The notes below the pieces were generated by a model. That model was not told where the DNA came from, made no database searches, and was given only the letters and a program-made list of their open reading frames with translations. From contig NZ_SJPG01000001.1 in the NCBI RefSeq assembly GCF_007859715.1, positions 5,338,001 to 5,402,000 on the forward strand: 64,000 nt of DNA. Reading direction: 5' to 3'. Shown here one piece after another: positions 1-10,151 of the stretch. Source of the DNA: Rubinisphaera italica (GTDB taxonomy: Bacteria; Planctomycetota; Planctomycetia; Planctomycetales; Planctomycetaceae). The position numbers and the translations under genes are program-made. Within the stretch, counting starts at the first letter, position 1. Every line of letters begins with the position of its first letter.

Positions 1-1151
1 CCCCAGTAGTAATAGTAGACATCATGAGGAGTCTTGGCTCCCTTTTCTCCAAACATAAGCGGCCGAATGTCCTGCCCATCAATTTTGTGATCGGGTAGCG
101 GGACCTGAGCCAGAGCGGCAATTGTGGGAAAAATGTCGATCGTGGCCGCTAACTCATCGCATACCGTCCCAGCCGGAATTTTACCCGGCCAGCGCATAAT
201 GCACGGTTCTCTCACGCCCCCTTCCCAGGTTGTCCCTTTCCCCTCCCGAAATGGACCTGCGGAACCCGCATGATTTCCATACGATAGCCAGGGACCATTA
301 TCAGAAGTGAAAATGACGAGTGTGTTTTCGTCCAATCCGTGCTTCTTCAAAGTCTCCAGCACCTGACCGACCGACCAGTCGATTTCTTCAATGACATCTC
401 CAAATGTTCCCTGTTCGGAGTCGCCCTTATATTTCTCAGAGACGTATAACGGCACATGGGGCATCGAGTGAGCCAGATAAAGCAGAAACGGTTTGTCTTG
501 ATTGTCTTCAATAAATTTGACGGCATGTTCGGTGTACCATGTTGTCAGATGCGTCTGATCTTCCGGGGTGACTGCCGGATTGACGATTTCATTTTTGGAG
601 ATGAGCGGCAAATCGGGAAAGCCGCGTTTCCCTTTCTGGTCCTCTGGCAGATTGATGTAAGCCGGGTGATAGGGCCACATATCGTTGGAATAGGGGAGCC
701 CGAAGTAATCGTCGAAGCCATGCTGGAGCGGGAGAAATTTTTGCTGATAGCCTAAATGCCATTTCCCATAGGCAGCGGTCGCGTAATCTTTCTGCTTGAC
801 CAGTTCTGCGAGCGTCATTTCGTCAGAATTGATGCCGATGGTCGAGCGATGGCTTAATGCTCCCCCGATTCCCAGGCGGATGTTGTAACAGCCTGTCAGC
901 ATTGAAGTTCGGGACGCGCTGCAGACGGCTTGAGAGACATAGAAATTGGTAAATTTCCTTCCCTCGGCTGCCATTTGATCGAGATTGGGAGTCTCGTAAC
1001 CTTCTGCCCCAAAACAGCCAACATCTCCGTAGCCTTGATCATCAGTAAAGATGACAACGAAGTTCGGTTGCTCAGCGGCCTGGATTGAGATGAGGTCACT
1101 CAAAATCACAGTCAGAGTGAACAGGGTGGTGATTATTGTGCGGGGATTCAT
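1..1151 (-). CDS. Secreted sulfatase (arylsulfatase family), C-terminus cut by window edge
   Basis: Hydrolysis of sulfate esters, probably on sulfated polysaccharides outside the cytoplasm, is inferred from the family. The frame is open from an ATG at 1151 to the window start, giving about 383 residues with the C-terminus missing. An N-terminal hydrophobic signal peptide ends near residue 25. The metal-binding start of the fold is visible ([15 protein letters not shown], about residues 29-43). The formylglycine motif is CSASR with the modified cysteine at about 77, a C-x-A-x-R version of the usual C-x-P-x-R. GKWHLG and TSDNG motifs follow, then a GGVREP segment. It is one of three sulfatases in the first 14 kb. 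The physiological substrate cannot be told from sequence. Confidence 0.93.
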   Translation of the reverse strand, partial: MNPRTIITTLFTLTVILSDLISIQAAEQPNFVVIFTDDQGYGDVGCFGAEGYETPNLDQMAAEGRKFTNFYVSQAVCSASRTSMLTGCYNIRLGIGGALSHRSTIGINSDEMTLAELVKQKDYATAAYGKWHLGYQQKFLPLQHGFDDYFGLPYSNDMWPYHPAYINLPEDQKGKRGFPDLPLISKNEIVNPAVTPEDQTHLTTWYTEHAVKFIEDNQDKPFLLYLAHSMPHVPLYVSEKYKGDSEQGTFGDVIEEIDWSVGQVLETLKKHGLDENTLVIFTSDNGPWLSYGNHAGSAGPFREGKGTTWEGGVREPCIMRWPGKIPAGTVCDELAATIDIFPTIAALAQVPLPDHKIDGQDIRPLMFGEKGAKTPHDVYYYYW

Positions 1152-1459
1152 TGTGAGTCTTTCATTCATGGCCGAGATTGACATCAGTGCTCGATGATAT
1201 GATGTCTGGCAGTGATTGTCACCCGGATGAAATCAAATCTCGCTGAATTAATTACAAGCACGAAGCGCAAGCGAGTGTGTTTCTTCGCGATTAGACACAC
1301 TCGCTTGCGCTTCGTGCTTGTATTGATGACTTTATAGGCCAAAACCAGCGGGAAATCGGTCTTTTCCCGAATGGATGCTCTACGTTATAGTCCGCAGCTA
1401 TCCTGAGAGATTCTGCAGGATGAGCTTTGAACGGAATTCCATTGGCCAGGGAGGGCGCA
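1152..1459. other. Spacer between sulfatase and lipoprotein genes
   Basis: This divergent spacer holds the promoters of both flanking genes, though I cannot point to convincing boxes. Its main content is the perfect palindromic repeat at 1253-1322. Short frames here look like shadows. Confidence 0.6.
1253..1322. repeat. Palindromic repeat family 1, full copy
   Basis: Two perfect 28-base arms (1253-1280 and 1295-1322) face each other across a 14-base loop. The core of the right arm is CACTCGCTTGCGCTTCGTGC. The same arm is found once at 33972-33999 and as a second full palindrome at 56583-56650. All three copies are intergenic. It resembles REP-type or MITE-like elements rather than a terminator, because no T-run follows. 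Confidence 0.93.
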
Positions 1460-2641
1460 ATGCTTTTGAAGATACCTTATCTATTTTTAACACGAATTCG
1501 AAACTGCTTTCAGGCATTGATGATGTCTCTGGTCCTGTGTACGTTTGTAGGTGGTTGCGGCTCCGATACGCCAGATTCGAGCGAAGTGCTCGATGACTCC
1601 TGGTTTGAACTCGAAAACGAAGAAAAAGTCGCCAATGACGCTCCAGCCGAACCAACGGCTGCGACAGCTTCACTGGGAGTCAAATTAGAGCAGGGAGCCC
1701 GCTTTCCGCTCCAGAAAGTGGTCGAGAAAACACTGACTCAAAAAACCACACAGGGAACAATTGAAAACCAGGAACGTATTGAACTCGATATGGCGGTGAC
1801 GGTTGAAGAAATTCGAGACAAATACAAGCTGTTCTCTGTTCGCTACAACCGCGTGAAATATCAGACCAATCTGAATGGTCAACAGGTGTTCTACGATTCC
1901 CAGCAACCACCTTACCCTGTTCCCGATGGAGCATTGGTTTATCACGGTATGGTCAACAATGGTTTTTCATTCTGGGTCGGACCGGATAATAAGATCACTG
2001 AAGTCATTAATTTCAACGAGTTCATGAAACGCTGTCTCCTGAATGTTCCGCAGCAGAAAGCCGAAGCGGTCTCGCAGATGCTCGCTCAGTATTCCGGTCA
2101 ACAAGGCATTGCCAACTTTGTGGATGATACGATTGGCCTGCTGCCATACGATCCGGAATCTTCGGATGGTTCGATGATAGTGAGATTGGGAGGGAACTGG
2201 ACCAAGTCTCGCCAGTTTAGCGATCCGGTACCGATGTCGATCAACAACACTTACACTCTCCGCGAATTGAATGAAGAATACGCCAAAGTCGAAATTATGG
2301 GCAGTGTTTCTCCCTCTTCAGCCTCTTCAAATCCAGGTAGCGATTCCGTCTCTCTCCAGGTGCGTGATGGCCATTCCGCCGGGATGTGCACGATTGATCG
2401 CAAAACGGGTTTGCCACTCGAATCCCGTATCGATCATCTACTCAATATGACGGTCCAGGCCAACGGCATGATGTTCGAACAGCAGAAACGAGTGGTCACG
2501 TCCATTCGCATGTTCCCCGAACAAACGCAGGGACAACTTTCTCGACTGACTGCTGAAAAAGGCTCCATGGAACATTCCCATCAGCATTCCGACTCCAACA
2601 TTCAGCCCGCTTCCCACGAAATCTTTGTGCCGGAAAACTAA
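1460..2641 (+). CDS. Predicted lipoprotein of unknown function
   Basis: I do not recognise the family with certainty. The chosen ATG at 1460 has a good ribosome site (GGAGGG, 1449-1454). It gives a 393-residue protein with a hydrophobic signal and a lipobox VGGC, lipid-modified cysteine at residue 33, so it is predicted to be membrane anchored and exposed outside the cytoplasm. The mature part is polar, mostly beta-type in appearance, with no catalytic motif that I can see. It ends in a histidine-containing tail (EHSHQHSD). An in-frame ATG exists at 1427 but would put 11 extra residues ahead of the signal peptide. The overall look recalls DUF6263-type lipoproteins, but this is only a guess. 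Confidence 0.8.
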   Translation: MLLKIPYLFLTRIRNCFQALMMSLVLCTFVGGCGSDTPDSSEVLDDSWFELENEEKVANDAPAEPTAATASLGVKLEQGARFPLQKVVEKTLTQKTTQGTIENQERIELDMAVTVEEIRDKYKLFSVRYNRVKYQTNLNGQQVFYDSQQPPYPVPDGALVYHGMVNNGFSFWVGPDNKITEVINFNEFMKRCLLNVPQQKAEAVSQMLAQYSGQQGIANFVDDTIGLLPYDPESSDGSMIVRLGGNWTKSRQFSDPVPMSINNTYTLRELNEEYAKVEIMGSVSPSSASSNPGSDSVSLQVRDGHSAGMCTIDRKTGLPLESRIDHLLNMTVQANGMMFEQQKRVVTSIRMFPEQTQGQLSRLTAEKGSMEHSHQHSDSNIQPASHEIFVPEN

Positions 2642-3085
2642 TGTCGGCTGAGTGAGATTCGATGAAATCCAAAGAACGCGAAGCTCGCAAGGAAAAATTC
2701 TTTGTGTCCTTCGCTTTTCATTCGTTATTGTCTTTAGACCATTTCCCAATGGTTTCTGCAGTCGCATGAACACCAAATAACCGAAAAACACTGAATTTGC
2801 TCCTGCTGAACGCGGCAGGCAATTTTTGAATATGCTCTAGAACGACTATTATTACTTGAAATTCAAATCTATCACGAAAATCATTAAACCAGTGTGGCGG
2901 GGGCGCACTCGTAGAAAATCTCCCGTAGCGTAGAATTTTCGGGGGCTTCCGCAAAAGCGGAGCGCCCCCGCCACTCCAAATCTGATTTGTCTTGATAAAG
3001 TTTTGATAAGCATTCTTGATATGTCTATTAACAAGGTCCGCTATGCGAACCTTTAAATTGGTTGGAAAGACTTGGGGAACAGCAC
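2642..3085. other. Spacer carrying repeat family 2
   Basis: No credible gene is visible. The region contains the 81-bp palindromic repeat at 2894-2974 and otherwise AT-richer sequence that should include the promoter of the following GcvH-like gene. Minus-strand open frames crossing this stretch are composed partly of repeat sequence and look fortuitous. Confidence 0.6.
2894..2974. repeat. Palindromic repeat family 2 (81 bp), copy 1
   Basis: The element begins GTGGCGGGGGCGC and ends GCGCCCCCGCCAC, an inverted terminal repeat of about 13 bases, with inner hairpin-forming parts (TTCCGCAAAAGCGGA). An 81-bp relative with the same ends lies at 52333-52413. Both copies are intergenic, upstream of or next to GcvH-type genes. 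There is no open frame inside. Confidence 0.92.
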
Positions 3086-3538
<453 letters not shown>

Positions 3539-3540
3539 GC

Positions 3541-3585
3541 TTGGTCGGCACACCCCAGAACGCAGTGATGGGCCTGGCGATTTCG
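3541..3585. repeat. Divergent copy of repeat family 5 (half element)
   Basis: The sequence following the GcvH-like gene (GAACGCAGTGATGGGC and its surroundings) resembles the arms at 12601-12640 and 45565-45604 but with several changes. It may be a decayed copy. Confidence 0.45.
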
Positions 3586-3604
3586 TAACACAACTTCCTT
3601 GTTG

Positions 3605-5617
3605 TTATTCCGCATTGACCGGCGTGAGAACAATCACCATGCGAGTTCTACGGAGGGATTGCTTCGCAGTCGGTTCTGGAGTGGAAGCGACTGGTGTCTC
3701 CAATTCGCCCGATTTCCGTTCCATCACCCTTCCATTTTCATCCCCTGAATCTTTTTCGGGGTGATTGACTCCCAAGGCCGTCGGTTCTGAAAATGGCTTC
3801 GCAGATTTATTTAATGCCGACACAGATTCTTCGACCGGTTTCTGTAAAGGAATCAGGTTCACGGTAACCTGATAAGCCTGCGTCTGTGGATCAACACCAT
3901 CATCGGCATGTTTGTCCTGAAGCGAAAAAGCGACCGCTTCCGACTCTGGTTTGCCAGCCGTTGTGGGAGCATTCTCTGGAGACTTTGTGACCGGAGAATT
4001 TGCGATCGGTCTGTGATCCTGACCTGGCTGAGGCAAAGACGTCTCAAGACTGATATCGTCCCGTATTCTCTGCTGCTGCTCACTCTCCAGAGCTTCAAGA
4101 TTGTCGACGGGTGAGTAGAGAAACCGTAATTGCCGTCCGTAATTTTTGGCGAACAACTCATCTCCCGACATTTCCAATTGATCGATGCGAAAATTCTTTT
4201 GCAATTCGGCATCTTCTGGAGATAACGCTTCGTCTTTGGATCCCCCGGTCCCACCGGACATCCCGTTGGCGTAGTAGGCACGATTGAAAACATTCACTAT
4301 CAATGGCAGCGACTCGTCCAGAGGATTCTCCGCATCCATCGGCACAACAGAATAATAATCATACGAAAGGTGCGGGGCCTCTCCGACGTGAATCTTTTGA
4401 ACCTGATCGAGTGATTCGAGTTGATTCAGAGAGTTAAGTATGCTTTCGGTCGGGGCATCGATATAAAAGGCAACCAACTCCTGCTTGACCGCAGCTTTTT
4501 TCTTCTCGGCTATGGGCTTTGCGACCTGAGGCTGTGGTGTGGCATACAGGTTTTCCGCAATATTGCCTTCATTCTTGAAGCCATCGCTTTGACGGATTTC
4601 CGTTTCTTCCTGAACTTGAGTGTTAGCGCGCTGAACAGGTTGGTTCTCAGCCAAGCCATTGAGTGAACCCTGTTGCTGGCTTTCAGCAATGTCATTCTGC
4701 ACAAGCAATAATTGCACCTGGCCGCACGCAAACCGAACATCGACCACACTCAATTCCACCAGAGCCACTTCGCCATCACTTTCCTGAAGGAGACGGACCA
4801 GTTCGCCAGCCTGCAGTTTGCGATCCAGTTTGGGGGATTCGTTCAAACGCTCCAGGATCGAACGTTCCAGTTGAGCGGGTACTGGTGGTGGAGGGAGATC
4901 GGAAGCGGAAAAGGATATCCCAGCCATCGATTCCGGTTGTTCGATCAGACTCCCAGTGGCCAAAGGTGGAGACTGTTCTTCCAACGCAATTGCATTTTCA
5001 GGGAGAGATTCCAGATCCGTTGAAGCTAAGTCGTGAGATTCCATTTCAGCAAGTGGAGTCGATTGCAATTTGAGATGGAAATGTTCCCGAGGAGCCTTAG
5101 CGGCCTCTTTCTTGAATTGTGCGACCGAACCATCGTAAACATCGAAATAAGAGGTGCCACGCGAATGAGAATGGGCTAAATAATCACCGGAAGTGTCTGC
5201 CAGACGAACATCGTAAGTGTTTTCAACGGGTGCGTGCGATGTCATCGCGACTTCTGTGTGGAATTCCTGCTGCTGAAACAGATAATAAGAACCAAAGCAA
5301 AGCATCAGAACCGATGCCAGCCCTCCGGCCAGCCAGCGATTTGACCAGCGAGCCACAGTCGAAAAGGCTTTGACGGTTTGCGTCGTCAGGAACAAAGTCT
5401 GACGCTCCAGTTGTCTGCGAACAACTTCGACCATGCCAACAGGGGCAGGTTCACGTGGTAAATCCCGTAGCAGGTCTCCCAGTTGACGGAACTCATTGAA
5501 CAGGCACTCGTCATGCATATTTATATCGAGACGGCTCTTCACCGCATCGCGTTCTGCTCCCTCGAGTTCATCGTCGAGATAAGCAGAGATCAGTTCTTCG
5601 TTCAGTTCTTCGTTCAT
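3605..5617 (-). CDS. Large membrane anti-sigma factor, partner of the upstream ECF sigma factor
   Basis: This 670-residue protein is probably the anti-sigma factor that holds the adjacent ECF sigma factor at the membrane. Residues 1-60 look like an anti-sigma domain (ELISAYLDDELEGAERDAV) but the zinc-type H-x3-C-x2-C motif is absent: only MHDEC is present at about 34-38. One transmembrane helix is predicted near 95-114. The remaining 550 residues would be outside the cytoplasm and are polar, rich in Pro, Glu and Gln, with no domain I recognise. The gene is 131 bp downstream of the sigma gene in the same direction, as is usual for such pairs. The huge outer region may be the sensor; that is inference. 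Confidence 0.8.
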   Translation of the reverse strand: MNEELNEELISAYLDDELEGAERDAVKSRLDINMHDECLFNEFRQLGDLLRDLPREPAPVGMVEVVRRQLERQTLFLTTQTVKAFSTVARWSNRWLAGGLASVLMLCFGSYYLFQQQEFHTEVAMTSHAPVENTYDVRLADTSGDYLAHSHSRGTSYFDVYDGSVAQFKKEAAKAPREHFHLKLQSTPLAEMESHDLASTDLESLPENAIALEEQSPPLATGSLIEQPESMAGISFSASDLPPPPVPAQLERSILERLNESPKLDRKLQAGELVRLLQESDGEVALVELSVVDVRFACGQVQLLLVQNDIAESQQQGSLNGLAENQPVQRANTQVQEETEIRQSDGFKNEGNIAENLYATPQPQVAKPIAEKKKAAVKQELVAFYIDAPTESILNSLNQLESLDQVQKIHVGEAPHLSYDYYSVVPMDAENPLDESLPLIVNVFNRAYYANGMSGGTGGSKDEALSPEDAELQKNFRIDQLEMSGDELFAKNYGRQLRFLYSPVDNLEALESEQQQRIRDDISLETSLPQPGQDHRPIANSPVTKSPENAPTTAGKPESEAVAFSLQDKHADDGVDPQTQAYQVTVNLIPLQKPVEESVSALNKSAKPFSEPTALGVNHPEKDSGDENGRVMERKSGELETPVASTPEPTAKQSLRRTRMVIVLTPVNAE

Positions 5618-5748
5618 GATACAAACAGTGTGAAGTTCGACTGCCGGAAAGAGAGGACGTACGCCCTCATCTCATTTCCAAAAACATGTCGAAATGTCAA
5701 AAATTAAACTCCTGATTGTTTAAGTGGTATGATCCGTCAATTTTCGAA

Positions 5749-6423
5749 TTAAGTATTGGTTGTCGTATTGAGTTGTCCAGCAAATCCCTCGTCAGCTAGT
5801 AATCGCGTTAATCGTTCTCGCAGCAATATACGGGCACGATAAATGCGACTGCGAATGGTGCCGAGGGGGACATTCAGGATCTCTGCGATCTGTTCATATT
5901 TAAAGTCTTCAATTTCTTTCAGAATGAGAACGGTCCGAAATTCTTCCGGCAGGTCTGCCAAAGCCGCCTGGACTTGACTTTGACGTTCCTGCACCTGCAG
6001 GTTCTGACTCGGATCGGCACTGTTATTATCGGCTGGAAGGTCGATTCGTTCTCGCTCAGCTGGCCTGAGCCCCACTGTTTTGACTCGCTTTTTCCGCTGG
6101 CGGCTCATGGCCACATTATACGCCACTCGGAACAGCCAGGAATAAAAGTTCGCATCGCCTCGAAATGTGTCTAATTTGCTCCAGGAGAGCACGAAGGCAT
6201 CTTGAACCACATCGCGCGCGTCTTCCCGATTGCGAAGGATCTGAAACAGAGCGTTGTAAAGCCTGTCCTGATATCGCGTTACGAGGAGATCAAACGCATG
6301 AGTCTGTCCGTCAACCGACTCAGCAATGAGTTCAAGGTCTGTTTTTTTCACGGTACTTGCATTAAAGACGCGAGCGAGAATAGAAGAGTTCCCGGAATTT
6401 GGCCGATTGCCCTGGGAAAACAA
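5749..6423 (-). CDS. ECF-type RNA polymerase sigma factor (RpoE-like)
   Basis: The 224-residue protein has the two conserved sigma regions. Region 2 lies at about residues 42-110 (RYQDRLYNALFQIL, DVVQDAFVLSW, YSWLFRVAYN) and region 4 at about 155-210 (LPEEFRTVLILKEIE, IAEILNVPLGTIRSRIYRAR), the latter recognising the -35 element. A 35-residue N-terminal extension precedes region 2. It directs RNA polymerase to a stress or envelope regulon. The large anti-sigma gene lies directly downstream. An autoregulatory promoter would be expected in the 6424-6643 spacer, but I cannot identify it by eye. Confidence 0.95.
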   Translation of the reverse strand: MFSQGNRPNSGNSSILARVFNASTVKKTDLELIAESVDGQTHAFDLLVTRYQDRLYNALFQILRNREDARDVVQDAFVLSWSKLDTFRGDANFYSWLFRVAYNVAMSRQRKKRVKTVGLRPAERERIDLPADNNSADPSQNLQVQERQSQVQAALADLPEEFRTVLILKEIEDFKYEQIAEILNVPLGTIRSRIYRARILLRERLTRLLADEGFAGQLNTTTNT

Positions 6424-6643
6424 AGAATAACCATTTCCCCATCAATTCCGCAGCAGAATGTGCTTTGAAATTCAAATTTGTGAAAATTGATGGATTCGTG
6501 AATTCAATTAGCAGACAGGATTGGACTGGTAAATCCTGACTATTGTTTTAGAGTTAGGGCCATAGATTAATATGGGTTGATATGATTGTGTTCATCACTC
6601 TTTCGGTGTCGTTCATTTTTTCGTTTGCAGGTACTTCAAATCA

Positions 6644-8254
6644 ATGTGTAACAGGCAGAAAGTCGTTCTCATGTCTATGGATAGCTATGCTTCAATGTTT
6701 ACCAGGATTTGTCTCTGCAGTACTTTTCTTATTTTGACGGCCGTTTCAAGTGTGTCGGCTGCGGATCCTCCAGCAGACTCAAAACAAATAGCCGGCAGTC
6801 GTCCGAATATCGTGTTTATGCTTTCCGATGACATGGGCTGGGCCGAGCCCGGTTATAACGGGGGCGATCCCGAATTGACGCCGAATATCGATCGTCTGCG
6901 AAGTGAGGGAGTCAGCCTGACACAGTTTTATGCTCATTCGGTTTGTGCTCCGACTCGGGCGGCCATTATGACGGGGAAATACGCATTCCGAACGTGGTCG
7001 GACTGGCGCTCGGAAGATTTTGGCAAGCCGAGTTATCTGGCAAAGTTAAACCTCACACTCGCCATCAATGAGCGAGGTGAAGAGACTCGACGCATCCATG
7101 CTCTCGATACAAATGAGCTAACCGTAGCCGAGTATCTGCGGGATGTCGGATATTTCACGGCCATCACTGGTAAATGGCATTGTGGCGAATGGCTGCCTGA
7201 GCACTTGCCGATGGGACAGGGGTTTTTACATCAATATGGGCACTACGCCTGGGGCATCGACTACAACAATTACACGATTCCGCACAATGCACCGGCCCGT
7301 TTTGCTGTTTACGACTGGCATCGCAATCAGCAACCGATTCAGGAACAGGGTTATACAACCGATCTCATCGCCAACGAGGCAACACGCTTGATCGCCGAGC
7401 AAAAGCAGGATCGCCCATTCTTCATTTATGTGCCGTTCAATGCGGTACATGGGCCGATTGAGGAAGTCCCCCGCTACACCGATCAATACCCTGCCCGGCA
7501 AGCCGCTTTAAAATGTCTGGACGATGCGATCGGCCGAGTTGTCGCAGCTGTGGACCAGCATGATTTTGCACAGAACACACTTGTCATCTTTGCCAACGAC
7601 AATGGCGGCTTAACCGAAGAAATGAACAAGCCCTGGCGGGGCACGAAAAACACCACTTTTGAAGGAGGTGTACGAGTTCCGTGTGTGATGCGCTGGCCCG
7701 GCAAGATTGAACCCGGCTCTGAAAACGATGGCATGATGCATGTCGTTGACCTGCTGCCAACCTTCCTGACACTTTCCGGCGGACAGCATCCGTTGCCGGC
7801 TCCGCTTGATGGCCTGGATATGGTCCGCATGATTTTCGATCAGGAGAAAAGTCCGCGAAATGAAATCATTTTTGAAGTCAGCGGCAGCGTTCGCCTTCCA
7901 ACCATCCGCCAGGGTGATTTCAAACTGATGGGCGAGATGCTTTACAACATCAAAGAAGACCCGACAGAATCGACAGACATCGCCGCAAAACATCCTGAAC
8001 ATGTTAAACAGTTGCAGGCAAAGCTTGCGAAAGCTGGCAAAGAGCGTCCACCGCTGGGCGAAGTGAATACACTGATGGATCCTCCCCTCCCCTATGTGTA
8101 CGGACAGCAGGAGAACGCAAATGCTCCAGCGTGGTTGAAGGCAGCGGTCGAAAAAGTCCGTGCGACCCAGCCAAAAGGATGGGCCGAAGGAGAAACGCCT
8201 TGGCCACAGGCTCCGCAGGGGGCGACCATCATTTATGAGGGCGATGGGCGATAA
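6644..8254 (+). CDS. Secreted sulfatase (arylsulfatase family)
   Basis: A complete 536-residue sulfatase. The N-terminus has a signal peptide ending near residue 40 (SSVSAA). Metal-binding residues appear in NIVFMLSDDMGWAE (about 55-68), and the formylglycine site is CAPTRAA with the cysteine at about 101. GKWHCGEW, NDNGG and GGVRVP motifs of the alkaline-phosphatase-like fold follow. It would remove sulfate groups from carbohydrates or other esters in the periplasm or outside. The start at 6644 is the first ATG; 6671 and 6677 are alternatives that give a more typical signal peptide. The gene is transcribed away from the ECF sigma gene across a 220-bp spacer. Confidence 0.95.
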   Translation: MCNRQKVVLMSMDSYASMFTRICLCSTFLILTAVSSVSAADPPADSKQIAGSRPNIVFMLSDDMGWAEPGYNGGDPELTPNIDRLRSEGVSLTQFYAHSVCAPTRAAIMTGKYAFRTWSDWRSEDFGKPSYLAKLNLTLAINERGEETRRIHALDTNELTVAEYLRDVGYFTAITGKWHCGEWLPEHLPMGQGFLHQYGHYAWGIDYNNYTIPHNAPARFAVYDWHRNQQPIQEQGYTTDLIANEATRLIAEQKQDRPFFIYVPFNAVHGPIEEVPRYTDQYPARQAALKCLDDAIGRVVAAVDQHDFAQNTLVIFANDNGGLTEEMNKPWRGTKNTTFEGGVRVPCVMRWPGKIEPGSENDGMMHVVDLLPTFLTLSGGQHPLPAPLDGLDMVRMIFDQEKSPRNEIIFEVSGSVRLPTIRQGDFKLMGEMLYNIKEDPTESTDIAAKHPEHVKQLQAKLAKAGKERPPLGEVNTLMDPPLPYVYGQQENANAPAWLKAAVEKVRATQPKGWAEGETPWPQAPQGATIIYEGDGR

Positions 8255-8265
8255 GTTAAACGAGT

Positions 8266-8607
8266 CTAGTGTGAGGATTCTGACTTCTGCTTTTTGAAAA
8301 GCGGAAAGCAGTTCCGGATACCGGCTTCGAGTTGATCAAGCCATTTCGCGATAATTGGGATTTCCTGAATGATGATGCCGATCCCGATAAAGGCGACGAA
8401 GCCCCCAGGTCCGGGTAACCAGCCAATTGCCAGACCGAAAAGAATCAGAAACAGACCTGTCGAGAACATGAGCACTCGCCAGATCATCTGCTGTTCGCCC
8501 CGTTTTTCACGTCGGAATTCTGCATAGTTCTGAAATCGATTCCCACAGCAACCATCATGCAGAACTCTTAAATCGTCTCGAATGTTTTTCCATAACTTGC
8601 GAAACAT
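8266..8607 (-). CDS. Small membrane protein with PGPG motif
   Basis: The 113-residue protein has one or two hydrophobic segments between about residues 43 and 80, around the sequence IGWLPGPGG, which recalls the PGPGW family of putative transmembrane proteins. The function of that family is unknown. The start ATG at 8607 has AGGA about 9 bases upstream. The C-terminal tail is charged (KKQKSESSH). Its gene ends 11 bp from the convergent sulfatase gene. Confidence 0.7.
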   Translation of the reverse strand: MFRKLWKNIRDDLRVLHDGCCGNRFQNYAEFRREKRGEQQMIWRVLMFSTGLFLILFGLAIGWLPGPGGFVAFIGIGIIIQEIPIIAKWLDQLEAGIRNCFPLFKKQKSESSH

Positions 8608-8815
8608 GATTCAGATCCTGATTAATAAAATGCTCTGTGGAAAGCATATAAGCGTAGGGATTCCATTCACTCTCTACACATCGAGGAAGGTCAGTTCATA
8701 CGGATGTCAAAGACTTGCGCCACAATTACTTATCCACGAATGAACTGATAAAGGGTAAGCTCTCTTATTCAGTTTGTCTGGAAAAGAACCAAAGTCAATA
8801 GATCAAATTTACTTG

Positions 8816-10039
8816 TCAATTTACGAGGGAACTCTTGAGTTGGTTCACCATACCCTGTTGCAGCTTTGAAACACGCTCACGGGCAGCCTCGGCTTTTTCT
8901 TTTGCCAGGGCTGGTTTCTTCGCCACGGCCAGAACGGTCTCTGCCACACGATTTCGATCCGCTTCGACATCCATATTAAACAGCCAGTCGTTTAGCCCGA
9001 TGTCGTTCCACATGAAGCCTTTGCTCGTTTGTTCGGCAAAACGGCAGACGATGGCCGGGATTCCGTTTCCAATGCACATGATGGGCGAGTGCATTTCCAT
9101 TCCGAATAAACCAGCGGAAAGCCGATAGGTGCTGATCGCTTCGTCTGTCAGCCAGTAGTTTTCCCGCCAGACGACCCGCTTACGAATTTCCGGAGTCAGT
9201 TTGTCGTAGATATTGTCTTTGCCGACTTCCATCTGCGACATATCTTCCGGGCAGAGCAGAACCTTCTTATCGGTTTGGGTGACCACCGCCTGAATCGCTT
9301 CGATGAGCGGGGCATGATCCTGAGCTTTCATCTCCTCATTCCGCTGATGCCGCTCGGCATCGAACGGGCGATTTTTAATCTTCCAATAAGGGGTGTATCG
9401 CAGTCGAGGGATACAGCACAGGAACTGCCCCGGTTCCAGTTGATGAGCCTGCAGGAACTCGCGAGCCGCTTTTTCGTTTTCGATATCGACGGCAAACGCA
9501 CCATCCGGACCGAATTCCATCACCGGACAATTCACACTCTGTTCCCGACAATACTTGAGGGAAACGGAATCGCGAAAGAAAACAAACTCGGCTGAGCTCA
9601 GCAATTTTTTCAGGTCCTCGGAGACGCTACTAACTGTGATACCGAAGACGCCGTAGGGTTTGCCGGTTTCATCCTTCCAGCGTTGAACATCTTTCTGAGC
9701 AACCAGTGAAGGTCCGGAACCGTGGAGGAGAAAATCGTAACTGGAAAGTGTTTGATCGAGTTCTTTGCCCCGTTGCACGATCTTGAGTTTGGGGAACCGC
9801 TTCTCCAGCAGTTCACGCACACCATTACGAACATCGCTCGCCCAGAGAGTGACATTGGCTTCAGGAAGATATTTCTCCAGCAATGCCAGCACGCCGGGCG
9901 TGTGAGCGATGTCGCCAATATTGACCGTCTGCCAGGACGACCTCAACAAAATATTCGGCTGCTTTTCGCCAGCAGCTAAGCGGATATTTGCACACAGGGC
10001 TGCACCCACGCTGGTGGCCAGAAATGTTCGACGTTGCAT
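8816..10039 (-). CDS. Tat-exported polysaccharide pyruvyl transferase-like protein
   Basis: The 407-residue protein matches the polysaccharide pyruvyl transferase fold (CsaB/WcaK type), which puts ketal-pyruvate on surface sugars using phosphoenolpyruvate. Recognisable elements are [10 protein letters not shown] near residue 40, [12 protein letters not shown] near 107-118 and [13 protein letters not shown] toward the end. The N-terminus [14 protein letters not shown] is a twin-arginine signal, so the protein should be exported folded. That is odd for an enzyme needing a cytoplasmic donor, and the real reaction may differ. The gene stands alone, with an insertion sequence starting 33 bp upstream of its start, which may have displaced its promoter. 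Confidence 0.8.
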   Translation of the reverse strand: MQRRTFLATSVGAALCANIRLAAGEKQPNILLRSSWQTVNIGDIAHTPGVLALLEKYLPEANVTLWASDVRNGVRELLEKRFPKLKIVQRGKELDQTLSSYDFLLHGSGPSLVAQKDVQRWKDETGKPYGVFGITVSSVSEDLKKLLSSAEFVFFRDSVSLKYCREQSVNCPVMEFGPDGAFAVDIENEKAAREFLQAHQLEPGQFLCCIPRLRYTPYWKIKNRPFDAERHQRNEEMKAQDHAPLIEAIQAVVTQTDKKVLLCPEDMSQMEVGKDNIYDKLTPEIRKRVVWRENYWLTDEAISTYRLSAGLFGMEMHSPIMCIGNGIPAIVCRFAEQTSKGFMWNDIGLNDWLFNMDVEADRNRVAETVLAVAKKPALAKEKAEAARERVSKLQQGMVNQLKSSLVN

Positions 10040-10067
10040 GATTGAACTTTATTGGTTGATGGAGTGA

Positions 10068-10071
10068 CTAG
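10068..10071. repeat. Left target-site duplication of the IS element
   Basis: CTAG directly precedes the left inverted repeat and recurs immediately after the right one at 11005-11008. Confidence 0.75.
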
Positions 10072-10151
10072 AAGGTATCTCAAAACGTCAAATCGTACAG
10101 TCGATTGGCCTGAAAGTTGCATGAGAATCTCTCCCGAAAGGAGGCATTCTC

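Noticed and set aside
1253..1322. tRNA-like or terminator origin of the family 1 palindrome
   Set aside because: It lacks a cloverleaf and a T-run, and the identical arms recur elsewhere, so it is a dispersed repeat.
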